Assembly: GCA_934045075.1 (NCBI GenBank)
Contig: OW203744.1
Location: 1,178,001-1,242,000 of the forward strand
From: Yponomeuta sedellus
Lineage: Eukaryota; Arthropoda; Insecta; Lepidoptera; Yponomeutidae
Length of the DNA: 64,000 bases
Direction of reading: 5' to 3'
Shown: piece after piece, positions 32,810 to 43,014 of the stretch
Layout: every line of letters begins with the position of its first letter
Position numbering within the stretch: position 1 is the first letter of the stretch
Position numbers and translations under genes: made by a program
Notes under the pieces: model-generated
What the model was told of the DNA's origin: nothing
The model's input: only the letters and a program-made list of their open reading frames with translations
Databases searched by the model: none

Positions 32810-33784
32810 CCATATCTATAAATAGGCTAAATGTTACCTCACAATCACAACATGCACCGTTAGTATAAAGTTGCTTGAGGCCTTAATGCATAATTATATC
32901 TTATTTTATCTTAAATTAAGGTTATTGCTTGTACTTGATTGAATGTATTAATCAAAGGTAATTTGCTGGAAAAAGCATGATAAATAACCAAAAATGAACA
33001 ACTGGCATGAGCAGACTTATTTAAAAAAAACTTTGCTAAAGTCATTATCAAATGTGAAATTGTATTTCTAAATGTTTCGCGATGCTCATACATTGTTATT
33101 TATTAAACGGGTGTAATTGTAACTAAATTATATTAGATTTAAGTGGCGAGTACAGTCAATAATAATTATCTTCAATCTACCCGTGACCACGTCAGCTGCA
33201 ACGCTACTGAATCGGCGGGAATCTGGTAATTCGTTTTACCTAATAAATAATCGCGATTAGACCCGCACGTGGCCCGTTTTATACCTACGTTGAGTCAGTG
33301 GTAAGTTTCCCCGAGTTCGTATAATATGTCGATTCTCAGTTCGACTTCTGCGATTCCATTACTAATCTACCAGCCAAAATGACGATTCCTAAGCCCACAT
33401 CAGCTACGTACCTACTATCGGAACGCACCGCAATCTGCGGTCTGGGCGGGAAAAAATGCAAATGGCGACGCTCCGTGACGTCACGTCCGGCGGCCATGTG
33501 CCGCGCGCGCTGATGTCGTTCAAACATGTTGAGATAACTACTCCACAGGGACCGCTGCTCTTTCGTCTAGTATCCGACCATTACTGGACACAAGCCTCCC
33601 CCAAGCACAACGTTTTTTTCTGTGATCGGTCATCCAAATCCCCATCCAGTAACTGCCAGCAATTTGGAAGATCTGATAGTCGGTTTAGTGATCTGGTGAG
33701 CAAACGAGTATGCATGACTTTTTGGGTCTTTAAAAATGAAAAACTCAAAATCAAGTATACTTTATTCATAAAATGACAGATACT
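32810..33784. other. No supported gene; GC-rich island with a palindromic TGACGTCA site
   Basis: AT-rich until 33170, then a GC-rich island (33420-33520) containing tgacgtcacg and a 106-codon frame from 33456. A possible splice donor (ctg/gtgagc) follows near 33694. It could be a promoter with a first exon, but I see no domain and no partner exon. Confidence 0.3.
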
Positions 33785-34510
33785 GTGACTTCATGAACAT
33801 TAAACATTAAACTAGGTGTCCGTTAGGTTAGGTAGATTGCACTACTACCTAACGGACGCACGGTAAGTGCAAATAAATAACTATGTTATCTTATTTTAGA
33901 ACTTTGAAAAGACTACGTTTGGCGATTTTTTTCGTCAATTTTTTCTCCAAAATGATCTAGATTTCTCTTTTACTGTGACTGCGATTCGCTTGTGGAACAG
34001 CCTGCCTCTGGACATTCGTCAGGCCTCAACATTAGAGATTTTCAAAAGGAATGTTACCAAGTACTACCTTGATCTGCAGAATAGGCAGTAATTTATCACC
34101 AATGATTTTATTAATTATTGATATGTAAGTAATCGTGATTAGTTATTTTCTTCAATATGTATGTACGTATAATTATTATATCTATTTATTTACTTATATA
34201 TGTATTATTGGTTGTGTAGGTTTATCATATTTTTTATTATTCAGACCTCCCCCCCCCCCTTGCCCCTCTTGCCCCTGTAGGTTTAAGTTAATATATCTCC
34301 CTATGTTTATGTAAGTTTATTATTGTATTCCACCTTCTTTTCCTGCACTACCCTTTGCCAGTCTCTTCAACACCAAAGGTTTGCTGTAAGAGAATGCTTC
34401 TTGCATTAAGCACGCCCTTGTACATTTACTCAAGTAATTAGTGCAATAAAGATATAAATAAAAAAAATAGATTTTGGAGTGGACAGGACACCTAGTTTAA
34501 CTTTTAACGT
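33785..34510 (+). repeat. LINE J tail split by another LINE
   Basis: J sequence (plus orientation) at 33888-33958 ends in ccaaaatgatctagattt and resumes at 34469 with tagattttggag, gacacctagtttaac. The short TAGATTT is present on both sides of the inserted LINE. Confidence 0.6.
33959..34468 (+). mobile_element. 5'-truncated LINE with reverse-transcriptase C-terminus
   Basis: An open frame from 33969 to the stop at 34089-34091 reads FTVTAIRLWNSLPLDIRQAS followed by LEIFKRNVTKYYLD. The RLWNSLP-x-x-IR and FKRxxxxYYL pattern is the usual C-terminal end of CR1/L2/Jockey-type LINE ORFs. A 3' untranslated region with a cytosine run (34250-34258) ends in aataaagatataaataaaaa, consistent with a polyadenylated RNA. 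Confidence 0.7.
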
Positions 34511-34734
34511 TCATGATGTCTCGTTTTCTGCTGCTACTTACTTCGAATAAAACATTTTTTTTACTTTTGTATATACCTTCATGGGGTCATCAGCCGTCGG
34601 TTCTTACGCAGGCGGTTCTTGATGATTCGATAGAGGTTGACATAACTGCCACGCAACATAATCATTTTCCTTATCTCAAAGTAGGTTACCCTGTGCTAAG
34701 GTAACCAGGCAATCACAAACATGGATATCACAAA

Positions 34735-34850
34735 CATGAAACATGGAAACACATCCAGAGAGAGGTCTGTGGGAATAGAACTCACGACCTCCGCCATGGC
34801 AATCAGATCGCTAGAGTAATGAGGCAGTCCAATTTACTACCAGATGACTT
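34735..34850 (-). repeat. Family D-type tRNA-like element
   Basis: On +: gggaatagaactcacgacct, ccgccatggcaatca, gctagagtaatgaggcagtc, mirroring the minus-strand element at 3767-3870. Confidence 0.5.
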
Positions 34851-35554
34851 AACTCCCATAAACTAGCCATTAGTATCAGCAATGTGCTGCCGGTGGAATG
34901 AAACACGTTACCACACCTATTCCTTGGAGCTTCTGTTGTGCATCTTCTGTGCCCTCTGATGTCGTTTTAATTACAGTACGCGCGCGTTTTATTGTTGTAA
35001 GTTTGTTTTGATGGCAGCGCTACATTCGGCTTTATGCTGCGTGTGTGGCTAGCGGCTATGCACGATGCGGCGGGTGGTGTTCTTTCTAATAGCTGCGCTC
35101 ACACTGGCTGTTTCAACGGACGATTGGCACCCCGGCCACGTCACTTCCTTCACCGCAGAATACCGGCAGGAAACATTAATGCGGTCAGTGGGCAGACCAG
35201 CACTCTGACGGTCGGACTACATCGTGGAATTTGCAGAGAGATCGTGGATGGAGGCTGGAGGACCGTGAAAAGTGGCTTATAGGCTGCAAGACCGTATATG
35301 CAACAATGGGCAGCGGTAGGTCGATGATTATATGAAGATGCTGCGCGGATTTAAGGTTTTCCTCTGAATTGTTTTGAGGATATACTTAAAGACACCAAGA
35401 AAAAAACGGCCATGACTAGAACCAGAGATTACTTGATAAAAATTGTTGACTGCACCAATATCAATAGCCTTCTGAATCCTGTGAAAATAATTATAGTGGC
35501 GCACTCCGCCGGCCGTTAGAATGCTAGGCTAAAAGACGGACACAAATACAGGGC

Positions 35555-36000
35555 ATGGAAGCGATGTTGATGAAAGCTCAGTTAAGGTGGTGCGGCCACG
35601 TGGTGCGCATGGAAGACCACCGTCTGCCCAAGGCCGATTTCTATTCCCAGTCGTCAAACGTTGCACGAAAGGTAGGCGAACAGCACCTGCGCTATAAAGA
35701 CGTCCTTAAAAGGCATTTTACCGCTACCGGCATTTCTCCTGATAGCTGGGAAAAAGTTGGTAGATAATAGACGCAGCGAATGGCGCTCCACAATTCACAA
35801 CAAAGGGAGGGTTTTCGAAGATACCCGGCTCGAGACCCTCGACTCCAACAGACAGCAGCAAAAAACCGTCCAAAGCCCACATACTCTTACACGTAGGTAC
35901 AAATGACCGTGGTGAGCTTCACTGCGGCCAATGTAACCGAACATTTAAAAACAAGCTGGGCTTCGCGAGTCGCATCAGAGCGCACCGCCGCAGAAGAAAT
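35555..36000 (+). pseudogene. LINE reverse-transcriptase C-terminus with terminal zinc finger
   Basis: The first frame (35555-35767) reads KAQLRWCGHVVRMEDHRLPK then YKDVLKRHFTATGISPDSWE. After two stops and a shift it continues with HCGQCNRTFKNKLGFASRIR and AH, a C2H2 finger. The LRWxGHVxRMxDxRLPK block, a RYKDxLK block and a terminal finger are typical of the last part of this common LINE ORF. The missing middle and stops show decay. Confidence 0.65.
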
Positions 36001-36002
36001 GA

Positions 36003-36670
36003 AATTAAATGAAAAGGTTTATTCAAAGTAGCACAGAAACTGCGGCTTACTGAACGTTACAATTCAAACTAGGTGCCATTTCAAAATCTAGATCATTTTG
36101 GAGAAAAAATGGACAAAAAAACTCCAAACTTAGTCTTTTCAAAGTCCTTAATTAACATAGTTTACATATGGGTGAAATTTTGAGCCTATAAATAGGTTTT
36201 TAAAAATAGTTTACATAATTATTATAAAACATAGAACTCATACCTTGTACTGGCTTTAATTCCAGACCTCATTGTCATCTAAATAATCCTTTATGTTGTA
36301 GTAGCCCTTTTGGCACAAAGTGTGCTTAACATATTTTTTGAACCGCGATTCAGGCAAGCTTTAATATATCTTCAGGGATTTTATTATAGAAGCGTATACA
36401 ATGCCCCATGAGGGATGTATTAACCTTTGCCAGCCTAAAAAGTGGGAACAAAAGTTTATGTTTATTTCTAGTATTTACATTGTGTTGGCTACCTAAAGTT
36501 TTAAAGTTACTGATATTTTTTCCTAACGTACATAATGTCTTCATATATATACTGACTGGCAACTGTCAGGATGTTAGTTTCTTTAAAGAAATCTCTAAAC
36601 GAATCTCTACTACCCAGCCTATAAATGAATCTGATCGCTCTCTTATGCAAGACGAAGATGGTATCAATGT
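36003..36670 (-). mobile_element. LINE J, 5'-truncated, reverse-transcriptase C-terminus
   Basis: The minus-strand frames 36670 to 36350 read HKRAIRFIYRLGSRDSFRDF, FKETNILTVASQYIY, then HNVNTRNKHKLLFPLFRLAK and MGHCIRFYNKIPEDILKL. The HKRAIR-I, ILTL-S-YIYE, HNTRNK and FYNKLP blocks are the standard end of many insect LINE ORFs. One frameshift lies near 36545. The 3' untranslated part extends to 36003 and supplies the J tails seen at 13425, 19735, 33785 and 42278. Confidence 0.75.
36168..36205 (+). repeat. 38-bp family A insertion with TSD
   Basis: Only atgggtgaaattttgagcct plus ataaataggtttttaaaa is inserted, flanked by ATAGTTTACAT on both sides (36157-36167, 36206-36216). The uninterrupted LINE J at 13515-13540 reads straight through the same point, which proves the empty site. 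Confidence 0.9.
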
Positions 36671-36884
36671 CTGCTGAAGTCCTACCAATTCTTCAGGTCG
36701 CCGTCATCGGATTCGATGAGGAGGACATCATCATCAGGCTAAAAGCAAAAGGCACTATTGGATGGATGGATGGAATGGAGAAACAGAAACGCCCAATATA
36801 TTGTTTTCTAGATAGGTATCGCTGCTTCTTACTCTTACGTGACGGGCGAGAACTGTACATTTTTTTAATATAGAATATAAACAT

Positions 36885-37620
36885 CCCACTGCAGGGCACA
36901 GGCTTTCACTCGGAGTGAAATTATGGGCTTAATTGCCACGTTATGGTAAGTTATGTACCTACATTTGTGAAGTTATATAGTAAAAATATAACTGGCTAAC
37001 TATGAAGCAAAACACCGTGGGTAAATCTTAGTGTCTGAGGTGTTCAAGAACCTCAGCGCTTGAAGTTGCCAAAGCGCAGAGATGGCCTAATTATGCGCAA
37101 CAAATTTTGAGAGTTTCCAATCTTGTTACTGTCAGATTCCATACTAATTTGGCCCTTAGACGATCGGAATTGTTCAGGATTTGGTGCTGGAGGCTGAATA
37201 ACTTCTTAGTTCATTCTCGCCTGTCTTGTACCGGGTGGTCAACATAGCGGAAAAGTGCTAGATGTTAGAGGACTGGCCCGGGCGGTGAGAGCACATGCTT
37301 GATGCCTACACTCAGTATTGGCTGACTGTGGGCTGAAGAAGAAGGAGAAGACTCCACCATATAACAACGTCATACTTCTACTAAATAATAGGCTAACGTA
37401 TTTTGGTCCAATCGTGGTGGTCCAAGTCGGGGGTTCGAAATTCGGCATGTACTTGACTTCGACATGACTTCGCTGTGAAGGAAAACATGGTGAGGAAATC
37501 AGAGTAAAATTGCCAACCCGCCGTTGGCACGCGTGGTAATTAAGCCCATACTCTTTCTGAGAGAAGCCCTGTGCCCTACAGTGGGACGTAAAGAGGCTAC
37601 GCTAAAGAATGGAAATAGCA
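36885..37620. repeat. Family E pieces around a family G tail
   Basis: 36890-37040 is a minus-strand family E tail and body (ccactgcagggcacaggctt, cttaattgccacg). 37300-37350 ends in ctgaagaagaagg. 37440-37610 is a plus-strand family E piece (gtgaaggaaaacatggtgag, ctgagagaagccctgtgccc). No gene. Confidence 0.5.
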
Positions 37621-37840
37621 ATGGCTAAGTGGCGTTCACAGCGAACTTTCATTAAGAATGAAATGCCACTGAACGCCACTCCTTAGTCCAATAAGAAGTT
37701 TGAGGAAGAAGGCAGTCATCAGTATAGTCACAGAACGTTGAGCGTCGTATTCCCTTTGAAGTTATAAAAATCGCAAAGTGCGAGTCGAACTAGCGCACCG
37801 AGGGTTTCGTACCAACATCATACAAGTAACGCGATATTTA

Positions 37841-38038
37841 AAAACCTATTTAGAGGCTAAAAAATTCACCCATGCCGGGATTCGAACCCGCAACCTCTGG
37901 CTATCCGTACCGTATCTGGTACGGATAGCCAGAGGTTGCGGGTTCGAATCCCGGCATGGGTGATTTTTTTAGCCTCTAAATAGGTTTTTAAATTTGTTCC
38001 TTAGCACGGGTTAGTGCATTAAAAATAAAAATAGTGTA
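37841..38038. repeat. Family A palindrome inserted as one unit, TSD
   Basis: The duplication AACGCGATATTTA lies at 37828-37840 and 38039-38051. Inside, the 3' half of family A occurs twice in opposite orientation, almost perfectly self-complementary (aacctatttagaggctaaaa on the left, its complement on the right). The arms meet at an anticodon-arm sequence (ctatccgtaccgtatctggt). The right end continues into the long tail and beyond, ending aaaaataaaaatagtg. Confidence 0.92.
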
Positions 38039-38832
38039 AACGCGATATTTAGCAAAAATGTGTTTTGATTCCACCTTTGCTAGTACCTAATTTTTATATT
38101 AATATGCCTGTGCCTGTAGCCCGATTTCGGGTACACTAACAAGCCATTAATCTAATAGCTGTCAGTTGGCCAAAGTACAAAAAAACACATACAAAAAAAA
38201 ACATTTGACAGCTGTTAACAGTAGATTAGCAGCCCTCCTATTACGTAGCATTCCACTCTATCGAGTGAAGCATTTAGACGACTCCCAAGTGTCAAAAAAT
38301 GTATGCATCTGACAGCCGGAGTAGCTTAAAAAAAAGTATAAATCAACGTCACGCAACTCAGTGGATACTTACGTAATAATGCCCCAGATTGTTAGTGTAC
38401 GAGAAACTAGGGGTAATGAATAGTGTTACAACCCCTTCGAATGTGAGTCGAAGTAAAAGTTCGACTGACATTCGGTTTAATTGTTTTTTTTTTATACAGG
38501 ATGTCCCAGATGTCAAGATCGACACTTCTAAGGCGGATAAACCAGCTCACCACTCACTAGAATATCGTAACATGACTTTAGTAAAAAATCTTAGGTTTTC
38601 GAGATATTGGCACTTTTAACATATTTTTAAAAATTACACCTCCTATCAGTTTTTCAACTACCGCAACTACAATTTTGCCTGCTGTGGGATACAAATTTGT
38701 ATCACGGAATCCAGAGCAGCGCTGCTATTGACTACGGTCGTAAATAAATGCTAATAGAGTTACAATTATGTAGAAAAAAAGAAAACTTTATACTGGAAAA
38801 AAAATACACCACACTAACTTTAAGATAGTCAC

Positions 38833-39007
38833 ACTATTTTTATTTTTAATGCACTAACCCGTGCTAAGGAACAAATTTAAAAAACCTATTTAGAGGCTAA
38901 AAATTTCACCCATGCCGGGATTCGAACCCGCAACCTCTGGTACGGATAGCCAGAGGTTGCGGGTTCGAATCCCGGCATGGGTGAAATTTTTAGCCTCTAA
39001 ATAGGTT
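38833..39007. repeat. Second family A palindrome, TSD
   Basis: The duplication TTTAAGATAGTCAC lies at 38819-38832 and 39008-39021. It has the same architecture as 37841-38038 but with the long tail on the left and a different meeting point (acctctggtacggatagcca), so it arose as an independent event or by later trimming. Confidence 0.92.
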
Positions 39008-39117
39008 TTTAAGATAGTCACTAAAAAAATTACAAAAACAAAATATTCAAAGAATAAAATGAGAGTAATCAGTATTACTAATAATTACAACGCTTACTGA
39101 CACTTACTGACTGATTG

Positions 39118-39350
39118 ATTGTCAGAAGTTATCAAGCCGCCCATAAGGCCTCTGACATGGCTTAACGACTGCCATTATATGACAGCCAGCAATAACGTGT
39201 TACGGCATTGCTAAGCACGGAAGTGCTCCGAAATGCCATAAGCGGTAGTCACCCACCCCGCACCTGTAATGTTGTTGCTTAACCCATGAATTTGATTCCC
39301 AACCAAGAAAATTGATATCACTCGGTTACACTAGGTCTCGAGTACATATT
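39118..39350 (-). repeat. Family F fragment with diverged head
   Basis: Complement of the family F body (gaagttatcaagccgcccat, cataagcggtagtcaccc) and of the head type seen at 1317/13862 (tgttgttgcttaaccc, ttgatatcactcggttacac). Confidence 0.65.
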
Positions 39351-39737
39351 TGTTTCATTTTGGCCAATACTTATAAGGCTCCATTCGAGTACGGAACCCC
39401 AAAACCGTCTCTAGTGCCGTTTTTAATGCTTGGTACGCAGCTAACAAAAGTCGTAGGACACACGTGCGACCGCGTAATGGTGTTTTGATTCCATTTGTCA
39501 GGATACCCCGCTCACATTTCTGCGTAGTAACTCTACACGCACAAATATTGGACTCACACTGAAAATCAATCGACTCTTTTCTTGCACAGCGTATCCTGGT
39601 TGGGAACCAGGGGCATAGTTACGTAAGTATCCACTGAGTTGAGTGATGTTAATTTTTAATTTTAGGAGTCGTCTAAATGCTTCACTCGATAGAGTGGAGT
39701 GCTACGTAATAGGAGTGCTGGACGAGTGATCGTATGG

Positions 39738-39950
39738 AAGTTATTTGTTCAGACTATTCAGCTCAGTTAAGTAAATGTTCTTGCACTAGCTGCTACACAC
39801 GACTTCGTTCGCGAAGAAATTTTTATTTGTACTTTTACGGGATAAAAAGTAGCCTATGTGCTTTTCCAGACTATCATCTATCTCTGTGCCAAATTTCATC
39901 ACAATCCGTTCAGGTGTTCTGGCGTGATTGAGTAACAAATATCCATACAT
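39738..39950 (+). repeat. Dispersed repeat end
   Basis: acgacttcgttcgcgaagaa, aaaagtagcctatgtgcttt, ccaaatttcatcacaatccg and ggcgtgattgagtaacaaat form a stretch I know as very common in Lepidoptera. The class is unsettled. Confidence 0.5.
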
Positions 39951-40014
39951 ATTATTATAATATTATTATTGTATTCTTGGGATATTATTATTATCCTCCA
40001 TCCCCACCTTTTAG

Positions 40015-40320
40015 CCTAAATACGTCCCACTGCAGGGCATAGGTTTCTCTCAGAGAGAGAGTATGGGCGTATTTACCACGCGTGCCCACCGCGGATCGGC
40101 AATTTCAAGCGCTGGGGTATTTGAACACCTCAAGTCGCTCAGATCTCCTCATGAAGTTTTCCTTCAGGTTAGCGAATGGCATTGCTAATATAACTTCACT
40201 AATACACATATTTTAGAAAACAAAGGCATTGATTGGTACATGCCCGCACTGGGAATCTAACCTGGGTATCTTGCTTCCAAATCCATTGATCTACCAGCTA
40301 GGCTACCGTCGCATCTATCT
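40015..40320 (-). repeat. Family E SINE, near full length
   Basis: On +: tacgtcccactgcagggcat, ctctcagagagagagtatgg, caatttcaagcgctggggta, gaagttttccttcaggttag, then a reversed tRNA-like head (tgggaatctaacctgggtat). Mirrors the order at 505-795. Confidence 0.65.
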
Positions 40321-40569
40321 CTTCTTAAAATTTCAATTGTTCGGTTTTCACTATTGAAAAAAGTAAAAAGAATAAAATAATAATGATAATAACAATGTAT
40401 TAGCAAAGGGCAAGATAAAAAGTATAGTAAATAGTGATTGTGTATAATAAATATATTAATTAATTACATAGTTCATTGTGCATGTGCATGCTTAAACATT
40501 TGTTTTGGGTAGAATATAGCGCTCATTGCAAACATACCAATGTTCACAAATAAAATATTGATTGATTGA

Positions 40570-40710
40570 CTGAGTAGCCGGAACCGGCGTTTGTGCATGC
40601 AACGACTTATGAACGTTGATGAAGCAAATGTGATCTGTCAGGATCGTGACAAGTGGCAGTCCCTGGTCTCTGCTTACCCCTCTGGGATACAGGCGTGAGG
40701 TTTTACTATA
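40570..40710 (+). repeat. LINE R 3'-tail
   Basis: gccggaaccggcgtttgtgc, gaacgttgatgaagca, gtcaggatcgtgacaagtgg, gggatacaggcgtgagg. Confidence 0.7.
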
Positions 40711-41128
40711 TTTAGGTATGTACGTAAAAGTAAAAAGTGGTTTAGTAAATAAAAATGGTTACGCGGATGAAGAGTTTACAGTGGTCACTACGCTAGGTCA
40801 AACCGGTGTTGTAGTGGCCTTCTATGTAATGAATTGCCTAACAGTCATAAATTTAACATTAGACGCTAGCTTCGAGACAAACTAGCAATGGTTTAACTTT
40901 GAATGAAATGTGTATTTTTTATAATATTATAAATATAATAAATAATTAAAGAACAATTAAGTACTGAGCTTACATGTCTAGCTAAAAAAATTATTACGGT
41001 TATCTTTCCTATGTGAAACTGTTCAAACTATCAGGCTGAATAGCAGGCTCTCTTCGAAGCGGAACAAGGTAATAAATCAGCAATCTTAATGAAATTTGCG
41101 ATAAAAAAAATAATGCAAGCCTTCAAAC

Positions 41129-41136
41129 TTATATAA
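41129..41136 (+). promoter_or_regulatory. TATA-box-like element
   Basis: ttatataa lies 78 bp upstream of the proposed start codon at 41214. This leaves room for a leader of about 50 nt if transcription starts 25-30 bp downstream. It is the only good match near this gene. Confidence 0.4.
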
Positions 41137-41213
41137 CCAAAACAAGACTTCAAAAGGGCTAAGCAGAACGTACATACTCAATTTTACTGATACGAAACAA
41201 AAAAGTAACAAAA

Positions 41214-42110
41214 ATGGTGCGTTATTCATCATCCAAAAAAAATGCGGCTTTTATCAAAATTATTTTATGGTCAAAGTTGTTTGTTTTGTGTCCAATATAC
41301 CCAATATGCGCAGTTTTCGGGTTAGGCGAAAAACTAAAAACATCTTAACTGACGGAAATTACTTTATCAGACCTCGAAGACAAAAGAGACGTATAAACAA
41401 CTATTATAAGTGCCACCAATCTTTTTCAGATTACAACAGCCATTCCAATTCTACTTTTATTAATATCACCGATTTCCGCCTTCTCGCCAAGCGTGCAAGC
41501 CGACATACGGTTCAATGACTACAATGACCGGTTTGACATCGACGCTTTGGCCAAAGAAACTAACAGGTACTTCGCCAAAATTGAGAACGTTCACGAGGAC
41601 GACGGCAGAAGGATGAATAAGAAAGAATATGACTCGTACGATGTCCCAGAAAAAGAAGACGTGGTCAACGATGAAGATTTCGAAGATATCTCAGTCGATA
41701 TGGTCTTGGACGAAGTGAAAGAAGAAAATCGGAGGCGGCAGTTGCTAAGGATAAAAGATGACGATTTCACGAATAAGCTAGTCGAATTTATTAGTAATGC
41801 CAGGCGTTCTGGAGATCTAATGGTCGATGGGGATTTGTTCTCCTTCCATGACAGCGCTGATACAGGGGACAGAAGCGCGTCGTTTGAGAAGAACCTTCAC
41901 AGCTTTAAAGCCTTAGGTGAAGCCAGACAGCGGCACGATAACTTTAGAAGGATGGTAGGCAAGAACGTGGATGCATTGCCCAGTGCTGGAGGTAGAAGAA
42001 CAAGCATTGATGAAATCGTGAACCCTGAAGACAAATTATTGATGGAACATGCTGTACCGTTCAAGTTTAATATCAAAGGGTTCTTGCAAGTGCCAGAGTT
42101 AAAGCGATGA
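41214..42110 (+). CDS. Secreted acidic protein, family unknown, two exons
   Basis: Proposed model: exon 1 ends with the start codon itself (ATG at 41214-41216, donor GTGCGT). An intron of 213 bp ends in ctttttcag, and exon 2 runs 41430-42110, giving 227 residues. The model is chosen because exon 2 opens with a textbook signal peptide, M plus ITTAIPILLLLISPISAFS, directly before VQADIRFNDYNDRFD. Without the intron the signal lacks a start codon. The mature part is very acidic in its first third (KEDVVNDEDFEDISVDMVLD) and charged throughout. It has no cysteine I can see in exon 2 and ends VPFKFNIKGFLQVPELKR. No domain recognised. Its neighbour 0.9 kb downstream is also secreted and ends with a similar VPFxxxxxGxxQ motif, hinting at a pair. 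Exon 1 is a prediction; the exon 2 frame is firm. Confidence 0.55.
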
Positions 42111-42277
42111 TTATATTTGTACAAAAATTACCTACATTCTTTTATTAGCCCGTTTTATCCGAGTCCTTAAAGACGAACATGATGGATTCAATGTTGATGA
42201 ATGAAGATCAGTGATTAATTGCGATCAAATTAAATAGGTACATAGATGCTTAAACAAAATCTGTGTTTTTATTCAAA

Positions 42278-42400
42278 CTGACACAGAAACTACGGCTTAA
42301 TGAACATTACAAGATAAACTAGGTTTCTAACTCAAAATCTATATAATTTTGGAGAAAAAAATGGACAAGATCTCCAACTTTTCTAATTTTATCCTTATTA
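42278..42400 (-). repeat. LINE J tail scrap
   Basis: cacagaaactacggcttaat, gaacattacaag, aaaatctatataattttgga and aaaaaatggacaagatctcc match the 3' end of LINE J. Confidence 0.6.
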
Positions 42401-42532
42401 TGCTGTTCACTATTAGATAATAAAAAAGGCATAGCTGGTTAAATTTGAAGTGGTCGGTCACTACATAAATCATCTAACAAAGAACAGTTTTACATTACAT
42501 GTTGTTCACATACAAGTTGTTCATACATTCAT

Positions 42533-42817
42533 TTAGGCAGTACTGCGAACATTGCGTAAATTTTGCATGTATACTAATTCAACGATATCGTACAGTGTAA
42601 GATAATCGTCGTATTCATCGATAGCACCGCACCGGAGACGGATTTCGTCGTCGGTAAGATGGCCTTCGAAGCTGTCCAGGAATATGTCATGGTGCTTAAG
42701 GAAGAACGTGTCCTCTTACCAGTTGTATAGACAACTGGGCAGAGACACGTTCGGAAAACTGTGCCAGGTCTTCTTCAGAACTTGGAGCTTGACAGTTCTT
42801 TTTTTCAAAAACTGACA
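42533..42817 (-). pseudogene. Unidentified coding-like remnant with a frameshift
   Basis: From an ATG at 42817 the frame reads MSVFEKKNCQAPSSEEDLAQ and FSERVSAQLSIQLVR. A +1 shift near 42712 then opens a second protein-like frame, EDTFFLKHHDIFLDSFEGHL then TDDEIRLRCGAIDEYDDYLT, ending at the stop at 42533-42535. Composition and continuity argue for real coding ancestry. A consensus splice donor (ctg/gtaaga) coincides with the break, so a spliced gene with a distant exon is an alternative. Family not recognised. It lies head-on to the cysteine-repeat gene. Confidence 0.4.
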
Positions 42818-43014
42818 TTTTGTATCTTTGCCTTTCGTTCACCAGCGGTAGTTTTACTAATAGGCACTCCCCTGAAAATAAATCTGTTGTCATCCATGAT
42901 CAACTTCACTTACTGTTTAATTCCATGCTCAATCAACTTTCACATTTTCAATTAGTATTTACTTGATGCCAAAAACGTGCTTCGTGGATTCTTTCGACAA
43001 AGCAAGTCACTGCA

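Larger units (their letters stand above)
38230..39720. mobile_element. DNA element with ~57-bp terminal inverted repeats
   Basis: The left end cagccctcctattacgtagc and the right end (complement, closing in aggagtgctg) match through ctatcgagtgaagcatttag. A second inverted match (actcagtggatacttacgta) follows further in. No clear target duplication. It hosts a family A palindrome and a family F scrap. Confidence 0.6.
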
